Shown: in pieces, positions 47,803 to 59,094 of the stretch
How the letters are laid out: every line of letters starts with the position of its first letter
How positions within the stretch are numbered: the stretch's first letter is position 1
Assembly (NCBI GenBank): GCA_963580285.1
Contig: OY757013.1
Coordinates: 133,111,027 to 133,175,026 of the forward strand
Length of the DNA stretch: 64,000 nt
DNA from: Lucinisca nassula
Lineage: Eukaryota > Mollusca > Bivalvia > Lucinida > Lucinidae
Direction of reading: 5' to 3'
Translations under genes and position numbers: made by a program
Notes under the pieces: generated by a model
Told to the model about the DNA's origin: nothing
The model's input: only the letters and a program-made list of their open reading frames with translations
The model's database searches: none

Positions 47803-49997
47803 ACCAGTGCTTCAGCTGAAGTGCACGACCCGCCGGATGCTTTTAGCTTTATGAGTGTTACCATATATGGGTATGGCGGCCATTTTGGTCATGTGACCTG
47901 GACATAAAACGGTTCCCCCAATAAATGCGCCTTATCGTAAGGAGCAAAAATATATCTTATACTTTAGTACTGTATTCTGAATCGTTTGCAGGATAAAATC
48001 TAACACAAAAGCATATGTGTCAAAGTTTGACCTAGGCACAAAGAAGGTCAAGGTCAACCCAGGGTCACCATTTTAGCAATTTATGATGGGCCTACGTTCC
48101 AGATGCTATTTATCAAGTTTCGTGGAAATCTGCACAGTGGTTCTGGAGAAGACTATTTTTGAAGGGTTTTTACCAAATATTGCTTGGCGGCCATTTTGGT
48201 CATGTGACCTGGACCCCATGAGGAAATTTTGGTTTCCCCCATCCCGTAGAGGCTCCATATGAAATTTGACTTCAATCGGCCCAACGATTTCCGAGGAGAA
48301 GCAGTTCGAAAATTTTCACATTTTTCGCCTCGGCGAGGCTGTACTAAATAGAATGTAATATTTCGCAAGTTCATTGGGTAGATCTCATTGATATTTATCA
48401 GTATGCCAAAAATTGTTTAAATATTCCAAGCGGTTAAGTCACTATCACAAATTTTCACAAACGGGTTACGGACGGACAGATAGACAAACCATATATGGCT
48501 TGGCGGCCATTTTGGTCATGTGTCCTGGACCCCATGAGCAATTTTTGGTTTCCCCCATCCCATAGAGGCTCCATATGAAATTTGATTTCAATCGGCCCAA
48601 CGGTTTCCGAGGAGAAGCAGTTCGAAAATTTTCACATTTTTCGCCTCGGCGAAGCTATACTAAATGGAATGTAATATTTCGCAAGTTCATTGGTTAGATC
48701 TCATTGATATCTATCAGTATGCCAAAAATTGTTTAAATATTCCAAGTGGTTAAGTCACTATCACCAATTTTCACAAACGGGTTACGGACGGACAGACAGA
48801 CAAACCATATATTTCTTGGCGGCTATTTTGGTCATGTGACCTTGACCCCATGAGCAAATTTTGGTTTCCCCCATCCCATAGAGGCTCCATATGAAATTTG
48901 ACTTCAATCGGCCCAACGGTTTCCGAGGAGAAGCAGTTCAAAAATGTTTGAAAATTTTCACATTTTTCGCCTCGGCGAGGCTATACTAAATGGAATGTAA
49001 TATTTCGTAAGTTCATTGGTTAGATCTCATTGATATCTATCAGTATGCCAAAAATTGTTTAAATATTCCAAGCGGTTAAGTCATTATCACCAATTTTCAC
49101 AAACGGGTTACGGACGGACCCAAAGAAGGTCAAGGTCAACCCAGGGTCACCATTTTAGCAATTTATGATAGGCCTACATCCCAGATGCTATTTATCAAGT
49201 TTCGTGGAAATCTGCCCAGTGGTTCTGGAGAAGACTATTTTTGAAGGGTTTTTACCATATATGGCTTGGCGGCCATTTTGGTCACGTGACCTAGACCCCA
49301 TGAGCAAATTTTGGTTTCCCTATCCCATAGAGGCTTCATATGAAATTTGACTTCAATCGGCCCAACGGTTTCCGAGGAGAAGCAGTTCAAAAATTTTCAC
49401 ATTTTTCGCCTCGGCGAGGCTATACTAAATGGAATGTAATATTTCGCAAGTTCATTGGGTAGATCTCATTGATATCTATCAGTATGCCAAAAATTGTTTA
49501 AATATTCCAAGCGGTTAAGTCACTATCACCAATTTTCACTTACGGGTTACGGACGGACAGACAGACAAACCATATATGGCTTGGCGGCCATTTTGGTCAT
49601 GTGACCTTGACCCCATGAGCAAATTTTGGTTTCCCCCATCCCATAGAGGCTCCATATGAAATTTGACTTCAATCGGCCCAACGGTTTCCGAGGAGAAGCA
49701 GTTCAAAAATCTTCGAAAATTTTCACATTTTTCGCCTCGGCGAGGCTATACTAAATGGAATGTAATATTGCGTAAATTCATTGGTTAGATCTCATTGATA
49801 TCTATCAGTATGCCAAAAATTATTTAAATATTCCAAGCGGTTAAGTCACTATCACCAATTTTCACAAACGGGTTACGGACGGACAGACAGAATGACAGAC
49901 TGACAGACTGACAGAATGACAGAATGACAGAATTACACGGTGATTTTAGGGCACTCTTAGAAAAAACCGACTTCAGTCGGTTGCTTTTTCTGCGGGT
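47803..49997 (+). mobile_element. Non-autonomous element with about 316-bp internal repeats, inserted in the ribozyme array
   Basis: Interrupts ribozyme unit 3 between ACCAATAA and AATTTATTTC (AA shared). Near the ends are inverted TGCACGACCCGC motifs (left at about 47821, right at 49984-49997). The left end also has the palindrome CTTCAGCTGAAG, the right end GACTTCAGTCGGTT. Internally GGCGGCCATTTTGGTCATGT recurs near 47877, 48187, 48503, 48820, 49269 and 49585, usually 310-317 bp apart with one longer unit. GACGGACAGACAGAC and GACAGAATGACAGA runs lie at unit junctions. No credible ORF. Confidence 0.7.
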
Positions 49998-50207
49998 CGT
50001 GCAATTTATTTCTGATTTCTCAGAATATTCACGCTGATCTCAAAGGACCAAAAGTAAAATATAAACTGCACTATGGTTGATGTACGGGGAGACGTTTTAC
50101 GGCCGCCACACGGCACAACACCAGCTGCAGTGAAGGCAAATAAAAATCAAAAATGAGTTCCTTTAAGAGCAATGAAAACATTCATAAGAAAGAAGATGGG
50201 TCATACT

Positions 50208-50253
50208 ACGTAGTTTCGGCCAACAAAGCCTCATCAGTGACCCTGCAATGATC
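50208..50253 (-). ncRNA. Hammerhead ribozyme, unit 4
   Basis: Same sequence as unit 1, in the last partial unit just before the PLE sequence resumes. Core and stems intact. Confidence 0.9.
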
Positions 50254-50350
50254 CGACAACGAATGCCAGAGGAAACATACTGCAATTTTGCGAATTTCGA
50301 ATAGGCAGCCGACCAAAAGACCGATATAAATCAAAATGGGGTCCAAATAA

Positions 50351-50385
50351 CATGTTTATCTACTATAGCTCTCTCTTCAGCTAAA
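50351..50385 (-). pseudogene. Remainder of PLE copy 3 beyond the nested array
   Basis: CATGTTTATCTACTATAGCT and the following bases match copies 1 and 2 directly downstream of GAAAGACAAA, the sequence left of the array at 46787. This proves the array interrupts one PLE copy. Homology stops at about 50385. Confidence 0.75.
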
Positions 50386-51526
50386 CCCATTTTTCAGGGG
50401 GCAGTGCTTATAGAAAAGCAAACAGGAAGTCGCGAAAGCGGTCCCCCTTTTAAAGATGGCGGGCAAATCCGCCAGGTTTTTCTATTTCGCTTAAATATTT
50501 GTAACTTTGTTGTTAAGTGTTTTCAAGCAGTCTAACTAACCCGTTTGAGGACGAGCGGACCAATGTTGTTCTGATTGTTTATCGCTTGTAGTTGTGTTTG
50601 TTTCCTGTGAGTTTTGGTTCATCGTCCAAGTGCTAAAGGTGGGATAGGTCTTGTGATTGTGGCTTTCCCTATACTTTTCTTTGAACTATCCTTAAACCAA
50701 CATAACTCCTTGGTTTGTATGGAACAGGAACGGTTCATAAGTATTTGACTGACATGAAATTGTTAACGCGATTCAAAACAAAACAATTTGTTCTAATCAA
50801 TGAATTAACTCCAATAAATCTTCTTATAGTGTATTCGGTTTAAGCTCTAGTGATTTCTTTACAATACACAATGTAATTTGTCATGATAAAAACCAGATTA
50901 GAAGTACTTATTTATTGTCAGTAGGATTTTGCTTCACACGCGACATCACAATTGCAATTTTGTTCCCCTAAAACGAAATGTAGAAACATAGCGTTCGAGA
51001 TATGTATATACCATGCTTCTATACCCTTTTCGAAACATAGAGAGTGGGTATATGTTCGAACCGCTTCTATCTGGCTAGCCTAAACAACATCAAAACTAAA
51101 CTAAAATTACTGGGGCCTCAGTATATCCATTTTCACAGTGAGTGAGGGGCAGTTGCGGTGCCTCTAAAGCAAATTGCTTTCGATGAGACGTCTTTGCATA
51201 AAAAGAAGGAGAAGGAGAAAACTTTGTTATAGCTATGTGTGATATACTTTACAATAAGCTGCGTGTTCGGGCCACTCTTAGCATAGGCCATGAACTAATT
51301 ACATATTAATAGGCTTACGTGCTATAATGCACAATCGTGCTATAAATAAACTTTCGTGAACATAAGCTTAAACACAAAAGTCAAAATAAAATGAAAATTT
51401 AAAGACAATATATGCAAGGTGTTTCGCGTATCCAGTGTTTCTTTTATGTTAAATGGGATTTTACAGTCGATTGACAAACATGCCTTTCTACTCGCTCACC
51501 CACAGGGGCGGATGAGGTGTGTGAGA
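50386..51526. other. No gene recognised
   Basis: ACATAGAGAGTGGGTATATG near 51040 may be a MITE remnant. Otherwise unannotated flank of PLE copy 3. Confidence 0.4.
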
Positions 51527-52040
51527 TTAGAATAGAAGTGAAGGCAATGATCAGGAATCGATACAATTAACCCAGCGCTCCCATCAGATACACCAAAGGT
51601 AATGAAACACAAGATGAAACAACATACCCTAATGGAAACACCAATAACGGAAAGCCAAAAGGACAGTTACTTTCCCATAAAATGGCCAATTAGCTATCCA
51701 AATCAAAATAATATAACCGATACAAACACTCAAAGACAAACCATAACAAAAATAAACCGTGAAAGAATAACCGCCTTGGAACTGTGAGTATAACGAATTC
51801 CACTGGGAGGGGGTGCTTAAATCGATTTTACGTGGCCACAATCCTCGCCTTTACTTCCGTCGCGATTCGGACAGATAATTTGTTCAGTCCGCAAGAAAGC
51901 CTCCTAACTCATCAGTGCAACATCTACGTGAAAAAAAAAAAAAACTCAAACAACCACAGAGATGAAACAACGGTGAGGACTCGACAGCAAAAAACCACTG
52001 AAAGCTAGAGCAAAAGAAAACCAACAGGTAGACTCCGATG
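51527..52040 (-). mobile_element. PLE 3' UTR fragment
   Basis: From AGAAGTGAAGGCAATGATCA through CGATTTTACGTGGCCACAAT to CAGGTAGACTCCGATG. Complete 3' UTR without coding sequence. Confidence 0.72.
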
Positions 52041-52077
52041 TATATGTATATTGTTTAAGTCGTATGCCAATATCGGC

Positions 52078-52215
52078 TATTCTTTGTGTGTGACAAGTAG
52101 AAAGAAACGTCCGTCCCGAGGATTATTGCTGGGTATCACGAGGCCGACAGAGTGATTCTGGACTAAGATACCGAGGGATGTTTTTTTTCTGTCTGACCCG
52201 TACACCCATAGAAGA
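52078..52215. mobile_element. Decayed element J copy 2
   Basis: ACGTCCGTCCCGAGGATTAT, GGTATCACGAGGCCGACAG, ACCGAGGGATG. It abuts the mariner pseudogene. Confidence 0.5.
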
Positions 52216-52260
52216 TTAGTTTTATTGCATACATTTGATTTCTGCAACTTAACAAAGCCG

Positions 52261-52976
52261 TCACCTTGATGGCTGACGTCCGCCATTTAGTAATGACCAT
52301 GTTATGAAATTAAGTGACGTCACCACGGCTGATCTGTATGCAGGGACGTTATCATGAAGAATATGAAGATCAAACAACCCTGCGCGTTGGTTCATTGCAA
52401 CATAGTGATCCACCACAGCAGAAAGAGTTTTTTTCTTTGTAAAATAATCCCTTGATACTCTTATTCTCCAGAACTCGTACTCAATCACAATTCCGTCGCA
52501 GTCAAAAAAGAAATAGAGCGTACATGACAGGTCTCGAAGTCTTACTTTTCCGCGCGATTTGAGGTCATTCGCCATTTTCAACTGCCCAAACTTAATAGTT
52601 GTCTTTGCAATAGGGTTAAACAGATACAGTCACATTCGTCTTTAGTTACTATTTCTCTCTGTCTCCTGGGATCCGCAACCTTATATTTTGCTTGAAGTTA
52701 TGAGGCTTTTTTTCCCCCTTACCCCATTTGTTCAGGTATTAAAAGACGGGGGATCCACCTAGCACAAACCTTCTTAAGCTTGAGCACTTCTTCCAATATA
52801 TAAAATGCGGCCGACGAATTCATGCCATTAAATACCCTATGGCTTACACAATGTACCGACATCCTCTTCAATTGCCATGTCCACCATCTCGATTTCTTTT
52901 TCTGACACTGCTGAAAGTGGTTGATCCAGCCGCGGCTCATCTTTGAGTGAAGTCCGTCTACCATGAAAGGTCGCAC
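52261..52976 (-). pseudogene. mariner-like transposase pseudogene
   Basis: Two blocks on the minus strand. The N-terminal block ends SAAFYILEEVLKLKKVCARW and IPRLLIPEQMG, the mariner helix-turn-helix to linker junction. The C-terminal block (52261-52581) has FFDCDGIVIEYEF, VSRDYF and HILHDNVPAYRSAVV with the second catalytic Asp. Frame lost between 52581 and 52719; the region of the third acidic residue is not recognisable. Inactive. Confidence 0.75.
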
Positions 52977-53319
52977 CCATCTGCAATCTGTTGGATTCGA
53001 TAGTACATTTTAATAATAAACTTTATGCAAATCGGCTTTGATTTCCAATGGCGACACCTCCAGCTATGCGCGAAATTTGTAGTACACCCTTTGTTATTCT
53101 AACTTAAAATTGGCATTGCTATTTCGGTCATATTCTCGCCCAGTGTCAAAGACATGAATATCTACAATGGCCGCTCTAGTGCACTGCATGCATACATAAA
53201 ATTCGAGCAAATTTTAATTCGGTCATTACTAGTGATTGAAGGTTTCATTTTTCCTGTATGTTGAAAAACAAATAAACAAAACTTTCGAAACTATTACTCA
53301 ATAAGGCTACAATTAATAC

Positions 53320-53692
53320 TTTCCATGCCTGCATGCGGACTGAACAGATTATTTGTCTAAATTGCGACGGAAGTAAAGGCGAGGCTTGCGGCCGCGTAAA
53401 ATCGTTTTAAGCCCCTCCCCTAAGTGGATTTTTTTTTTCACTGACCGTTCCAAGGCGGTTCTTCTGTCGCGGATTATTTTTGTTATGGTTTGTCACGCTT
53501 ATAATTTATTTGCTTTGGATTGACCATTTTGTGGGAAAGTAACTGTCCTTTATGCTACCCGCTATTGATGTTTCCATTTGGGTCTAGATCATTCATGTTT
53601 GTGTTTCTTTCCCCATAGTGTCTCTAATGGGAGCTGTGGGTTATTTTTATCGATCCCTGATTATTACCTTCACTCCTATTTTTCAAACAGCC
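53320..53692 (+). mobile_element. PLE 3' UTR fragment
   Basis: From CATGCGGACTGAACAGATTA to ATTACCTTCACTCCTATTTT in plus orientation. Confidence 0.65.
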
Positions 53693-53825
53693 TCTTTCTA
53701 TCGCGTAATATATTTCTCTATAACGCTGACATTGCCTAAAATATAAAGAATATGAATATGAAGAGTGTTTAAGAAACCTTATTGGGAAGCCAATGTCTTA
53801 TACATAATGCACAGACAGGTTCAGT

Positions 53826-54056
53826 CGGCATGACGCCTTTCTAACTCATCAGTGCTACATCTCCGAGAACATAATAAATCAACCAACTACATGGATGAAA
53901 CAAAGATGATTACTGAATAGCATGATATAACCGAAATGCTGGAGCAAAAGGAAACCATCAGGTAAATTCCGTTGGGCCCAGCATCAGGGACCTAGCGACA
54001 TTACCTGAAATAAAAATAAATAAATAAGTCTTTACGCTGGAGCCTTAATAAAATCT
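53826..54056 (-). mobile_element. PLE proximal 3' UTR fragment
   Basis: CTAACTCATCAGTGCTACAT, TGGAGCAAAAGGAAACC and GTCTTTACGCTGGAGCC match the segment next to the coding end. Diverged. It faces the fragment at 53320-53692. Confidence 0.55.
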
Positions 54057-54121
54057 TAGTGAAACTTGCAAACATACAGCAAGTTTGGTAAAGTATCATG
54101 TGGGTGAGATACAGCCAATTT

Positions 54122-54350
54122 TCAGCCTCGATAGCGCAGTGGTTAACGCGTTCGGCTCATGATCGAGTGGTTGTGCGTTCGAATCCGGCACCCGGTATCG
54201 AGGTGTGTCCTTGGGCAAGACACGTAATGACACTGCCTCACTCCACCCAGGTGTAAATGGATAGCAATGGTGTAATAGTCGTTGCCTCTTTCTCGCGCGC
54301 GTGAAAACATCCGGAATGAGCGCTCGAGAGCGATTAAATAAGCTTGAAGC
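54122..54350 (+). mobile_element. tRNA-derived SINE (CAT anticodon-like head)
   Basis: GCCTCGATAGCGCAGTGGTT, a CAT at the anticodon position, GTGCGTTCGAATCC, and TCGAGGT pairing with the start. Extra bases before the acceptor strand exclude a working tRNA. The body includes GGGCAAGACACGTAATGACA and CACCCAGGTGTAAATGGATA, a conserved SINE core seen in molluscs. Confidence 0.75.
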
Positions 54351-54359
54351 TTCCATCGC

Positions 54360-54482
54360 AATCGAACTAAAATAAATTAGTATAAACTAAATTTCCAAGC
54401 ATATATCAAATCTAATAAGGACAAATAGGATACTATACCGATAAATTTCCAGCAAAAATTTTAAGCAAGTTTAGGTAGATAA
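54360..54482 (+). repeat. Satellite N block
   Basis: Degenerate short-period repeat around CCAAGCATATATCAAATCTA and AAGGACAAATAGGATACTAT. More blocks lie at 54521-54640, 55660-55865, 56790-57240, 59885-59964, 60245-60510 and 61976-62320. Confidence 0.55.
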
Positions 54483-54520
54483 AAATAGAATTAAAGTCAA
54501 TGATCAGGACTCGATAAGGT
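54483..54520 (-). mobile_element. PLE terminal tail (about 38 bp)
   Basis: AGAATTAAAGTCAATGATCA and GGACTCGATAAGG, within satellite N; the shortest tail seen. Confidence 0.4.
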
Positions 54521-55029
54521 AGGATAGTGTGAAAGTTCTAAGCATATGGCAAATCTAGTGAGATTTGTTGTTGAACTTTCAAGCATAAAGCAACTCAACT
54601 TATCTGTATTTGCAAACCACATATCATAACAGTGAATACATGAACTGCGCCCATAAAAGGCAGACCATACAAACAACAAACAACCAAAATTCAATTAATT
54701 TTCGTAAAAATAAGGAAGTCTCCGCCGAGTCTAATAGCTAAGACACGGTACCGACCCACACGGTGATCCCACACAACCAGAGCAAATCTGCGCATATATA
54801 CACATATAAATAATATATATAAGTCAGCATAGAGGTCAGTCTGAACTAAACTCAAAGAGCATTTTGGTCAGGGTCAGTACATCTTGCGGATAACCCTATT
54901 CACAAATGAAGAAACCTCTGGGATAAATATAATTCTAATTTCTTAGTATACAGAGGCTTGCTGTTAATGCTCGGGACCCCACTGATAAGTTTAAAATTAT
55001 TACCAAATCTCCCGATCAGGGAACCCCAC

Positions 55030-55570
55030 ATCAACGATATTAAGACAATTTGTCTGTTCTCTTTTCTGAAAGTGTCGAGAGTAACTCCACTACTAAGTGG
55101 AACATAATAGCATTTTACGCGCTCATAAGCCCAACAATTTTTTCTTTATCAATTAGCTGTTCAACGTTGGGATACATTTTATAAATTGTTCATAACGTAG
55201 GGTTTGTCACATTCTCCAATACAGAGCACTGCAGTAAAAATGTATTTCGTCTTCAATGCCGTTTTTGCATAATTTACAAATCCGTTTATCAGCTTTTATA
55301 TTCTTATACCGACCTTGCTCTATTTCTAGTTTATGGTTACTGATTCTGAATCTACATAAATTTCTCCTTTGATTTCTACTACCAAACTGTAAATACTTTT
55401 CCATACTGAAGTCTTGTTTAAAAAGACAATATGTGTGTAATTTATTTCCTTTCTGTTCATTTTCACCTGTGCTGGAATTATTTTTTTTTTTTGTTTTCCG
55501 AATGAGATATATTTTGAGATGAATGCCTTTTGAACATTTTTTGTACAATTGTTTATAGTCTCTCGCAATA
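55030..55570 (-). pseudogene. LINE (non-LTR retrotransposon) C-terminal fragment
   Basis: The minus-strand frame at 55207-55548 reads RRNLCRFRISNHKLEIEQGR then YKNIKADKRICKLCKNGIED with EIHF, the conserved C-terminal segment with a CxxC...H zinc-like motif that follows the RT in many invertebrate LINEs. Weak, stop-containing similarity continues to about 55030. No RT core is present. Residual 3' end of a 5'-truncated copy. Confidence 0.7.
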
Positions 55571-55865
55571 TCGACTTTTATATCTCAAAAGACAAAGTAC
55601 TTTTAATGCAGTGAACCAATGAATCAATTCCCTTTTCCCTTTCTTCAAGTCAGGAAGGAAACATAAGGTATGATACAGTCAAACTTCCAAGCATACATCA
55701 AGTCTTGATCGGAAAATTAAGGCAAGATGCAGAGAAAATCCAAATATAAAGCAGGTCTAGTAAGGGAAAAATGGGATAGCGTACAGTTTAACTACCAGCA
55801 TTATACAAGTATGATAAGAAAACATATTGTAGGATACAATCCAATTTCCAAGCATACAGCAAAAT

Positions 55866-56625
55866 AGTAGTGAAGGCAATAATCAGGAATCGAAACCATT
55901 AAACCACAGTTCCCATCAGAGACCCGAAAGTGAAAGAAAACACAAATATGAAGCAACTAGACCCTAATGGAAATATCAATATAGGAAAGCCAAAAGGACA
56001 TTTACTTTCCCACAAAATGGCCAATTGGCTAACAAAAATAAAATAATATAAGCGACACAAACATCCAAAGACAAGTCATAAAAAAAATAAACCGCAGCAG
56101 AAGAACCACCTTGGAACGGTCATTAAAACGAATCCGACTGGGGGTGGGGGGGGGGGGGCTTGAAATTGATTTTACGTGGCCACAATCCTCGTCTTTACTT
56201 CCGTCGCGATTTAGACAAAAATTTGTTCAGTCCGCATGAAGGCCTCCGAACTCACCAAACAACCACTGAGATGAAACAACGGTGAAAAGTAGACAGCAAG
56301 AAACCACTGACATTCTGGAGCAAAAGAAAACAAACAGTTAGACTCCGATGGGCCCGACCAGAGACAGAGCATCAGGCACCAAGCAACATTACATTGAATT
56401 AGATCTCTCTAATTCTCAGTGAGCCTTTACGCTGGAACCGTCATAGAATCTGAGGCCTGACCCATCGGCGTGCAATTAAAGAGGGCAGCAAAGTTGTCAA
56501 CCGTGATTGGGCTTACTACCATGCATGCAGTCCGTCGTATAACATTTATGTTGTACCCAATATTTTTATATCGAAGAATGATTTTACGAAAGTGGGTGCT
56601 GAAGTCATTGCGGAAATTTATTTTT
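55866..56625 (-). pseudogene. PLE fragment with 3' UTR and last RT codons
   Basis: 3' tail begins TAGTGAAGGCAATAATCAGG, includes a long G run at 56143-56158, and reaches the C-terminal coding end near 56425-56625 (LFNC.PVG-like, complement). 5'-truncated inside the coding end. Inserted in satellite N. Confidence 0.65.
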
Positions 56626-56789
56626 CTGATTTTTAATCAGGTAGAAGAAAGCGTTATATTTAAAGACTGTCTTTAAATTTAAAGACTTTTTAGTATGTAA
56701 ATTTAAAGACTGACACTGAGTAACACAAAAGAAAATCATGAAATTGTTGTAACACGAAAAAATCGCATTCTCATACGCTGTTAGGTCAA

Positions 56790-57240
56790 AATGTGTAGGA
56801 CACAGTCAAACGCCCAGACATACAGCAAGTCTTGTAAGAAAAAAAAGTAGAGGGTAATACTGTGAAAGTGCCAAGCATACAGCTTGAGTAGTAAGAACAA
56901 ATGGGGTAGGATACTGTTATACTTCCAAACTTATAACCTAGTACGGTAACATATTATAGGATACAATAGAATTTTCAATCATACAGCAAGTCTTGTTAAG
57001 AAAAATACTTTAGGATACAGTCAAAGGTTCAAACATAGAGCAAGTCTATTTAGGAAATTTAGGGTAGGATGCAGTTTAATTTCAAATCATACAGCATGTA
57101 TATTAAGGAAGCATAGTGTGGGATACAGTCAAATTTCTAAGCATAAGGTAAAAATAGGGTAGGATACAGTTGAACTCAAAACATGCAGCAAGACAAGGAA
57201 ATATAGGATATTTGCAAGAATAATGCAAAATACAACTGAA
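56790..57240 (+). repeat. Satellite N block
   Basis: Repeats of about 45-60 bp around ATACAGTCAAA, CCAAGCATACAGCAAGTC and AGTAAGGAAA with AAATAGGGTAGGAT. Units are diverged and of variable length. Confidence 0.65.
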
Positions 57241-57387
57241 GCCAAAGATCGGGAAATACCTCATACCACACATCCACGACAAAACAACTTTATTATAATT
57301 TAAACGTCAAAAGCGGAAAGCCAAAAGGACAGTTACTCAGAACGGTTATATAAAATATAAAAAAATATTAGCAGTGCATAAATGCAG

Positions 57388-57447
57388 ATGTTATGTGGGT
57401 TAATTGTATTGATTCCTGATCATTGCCTTCACTTCTGTTTTCCAAGT
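57388..57447 (+). mobile_element. PLE 3' tail, one arm of a tail-to-tail pair
   Basis: GGGTTAATTGTATTGATTCC then GATCATTGCCTTCACTTC, ending beside an inverted copy of the same tail. Confidence 0.6.
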
Positions 57448-57448
57448 A

Positions 57449-57832
57449 TACTGCAAAACAGAAGTGGAGGCAATGATCAGGAATTGATACAATCAACCCA
57501 CAGCTCCCATCAGAGACACCAAAGAGAAAGACACACAAACACGAAACAGCAGACCCTAATGGAAACACCAACATCGGACAGTTACTTTCCAACAAATGGC
57601 AAATAGGCTGTCCAAAATAAAATAACATAAGCGATACAAACACCAAAAGACAAACCATAACAAAGATAAACCGCGACAGAAGAACATTCTTGGAACTGTC
57701 AGCGGAAACGAATCCAATGGGGGGCTTAAATCGATTTTACGTGGCCACAATCCTCGCCCTTACTTCCGTCGCGATTTAGACAAATGATTTGTTCAGTCCG
57801 CATGAAGGCCTTCTAACTCATCAGTGCAACAT
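57449..57832 (-). mobile_element. PLE 3' UTR, other arm of the tail-to-tail pair
   Basis: AGAAGTGGAGGCAATGATCA to CTAACTCATCAGTGCAACAT. The two tails are separated by only about 20 bp, including the satellite-like TTTTCCAAGTATACTGCAAA. Confidence 0.7.
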
Positions 57833-58008
57833 CAGCGCAAGGCTAGAAAGAAAACTAGAACATCACGAGGAGATGCCGTGTTCGTCTGTATTTTATTTGT
57901 CATAAAGGTCGATAAATCAGTCAAATTGCACGAGAGAGTTATGTCATTTGGTCAGAATGTAACTCTAATGATGGAACAGATGTTTGTTAGGTTCCATGAG
58001 CCTGTACT

Positions 58009-58325
58009 CATCACGATAACCAGTCCGTGAAACGAAGACCCACTAAACCCCACTTCATATACAGAAAAGTGGGGTTTACGGGGGTATACATTATCTGCCT
58101 TATTTTTGCACAAAAGCATAGATTGTGGGTACTCGTTAGAACCGCCTCACTGAGGCGGTTCTAACGAGCACCCATAGAACCGCCTCACTGAGGCGGTTCT
58201 AACGAGCACCCACAATCTATGTTGAAAGCAGAAATAGTAAAGATGTTAACATTTTTACCTAATATTTATCATTTTCTGGCACCATGTTGGACGCCATTAT
58301 TTCTTACGGACATGTTTTCCAAATG
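58009..58325 (+). mobile_element. Family B MITE with duplicated hairpin arm
   Basis: CATCACGATAACCAGTCCGT to ACATGTTTTCCAAATG. The block AGAACCGCCTCACTGAGGCG plus its partner occurs twice in tandem (about 58138-58173 and 58177-58212). Confidence 0.75.
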
Positions 58326-58359
58326 AAATACGTTTGTAAATATAGTCAAGGTTAAACTG

Positions 58360-58585
58360 AAGTACAAGTGAAGTCAATGATCAGGAATCGATACATTTAA
58401 CCCACACCTCCCATCAAAGACACCAAAGGGAAAGAAACACAAACATGAAATTACCAGACCCTAAATGATATATCAATAGTGAAAAGCCAGAAGGACAGTT
58501 ACTTTCTCAATAGTTGTCCAAAACAAAATTATATAAGCGAAACACACATTCAAAAACCAACTATAACAAAAATAAACCGCGTCAG
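58360..58585 (-). mobile_element. PLE 3' tail fragment
   Basis: AAGTGAAGTCAATGATCAGG through ACACCAAAGGGAAAGAAAC to AATAAACCGCGTCAGAA. Confidence 0.65.
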
Positions 58586-58797
58586 AAAAGTTTGTTTATT
58601 AGATGTTTCGAAAATGTGTCAAAGTTAAAAGATCAAAGTTACAGGTCAGAAAGATTGATATCAAGAGAATTGTCCTGCACCACAGAACACATATGTGAGT
58701 TTTGAAAGCTGTATTGTTTGCGGTATTTAAAGAGAAGACAAAACTTTTCCTTGAAACGGGCTTTTTTGTATGTCGCAAAAAGGGAGTTATCCCAGTG

Positions 58798-59094
58798 GAA
58801 ATCCCAGAGATTTCCCAGTGGAAATCTTCCACTGACCGTTCAAAGGCGGCTCTTCTGTGGCGATTTATTTATGTTGTTGTTTGTTACTTACTGTGTGTAT
58901 CACTTGTGTCTTTTAATTTTGGATGGCCATATGGCCATTTTGTGGGAAAGTAACTGTCCTTATGGCCTTCCTTTGTTTAGGTTTCCATTATGGTCTGGTC
59001 GCTTAATGTTTGTATTTCTTTCCCTTTGGTGTCTTTTATGGGTGAAGTAAGTTAATTGTATCAATTCCTGATCTTTGTTTTACTTCTACTTTAA
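58798..59094 (+). mobile_element. PLE 3' tail fragment, opposite strand
   Basis: GTGGAAATCTTCCACTGACC through GGCCATATGGCCATTTTG to TCAATTCCTGATCTTTG. Nested in a tandem-repeat region at 57838-59870. Confidence 0.7.

Larger units (their letters stand above)
46788..50350 (-). repeat. Retrozyme-like tandem array of 383-bp units carrying hammerhead ribozymes
   Basis: Units start at 46788, 47171 and 47554 (383 bp each). The third is split by an insertion at 47803-49997 and resumes at 49998. A fourth partial unit runs from 50138 to 50350. No reading frame of note. Every unit has a hammerhead motif on the minus strand, so sense is probably minus, the same as the host PLE. Tandem units with type I hammerheads are the hallmark of animal retrozymes, which give small circular RNAs (established for other invertebrates; inferred here). 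Confidence 0.82.
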
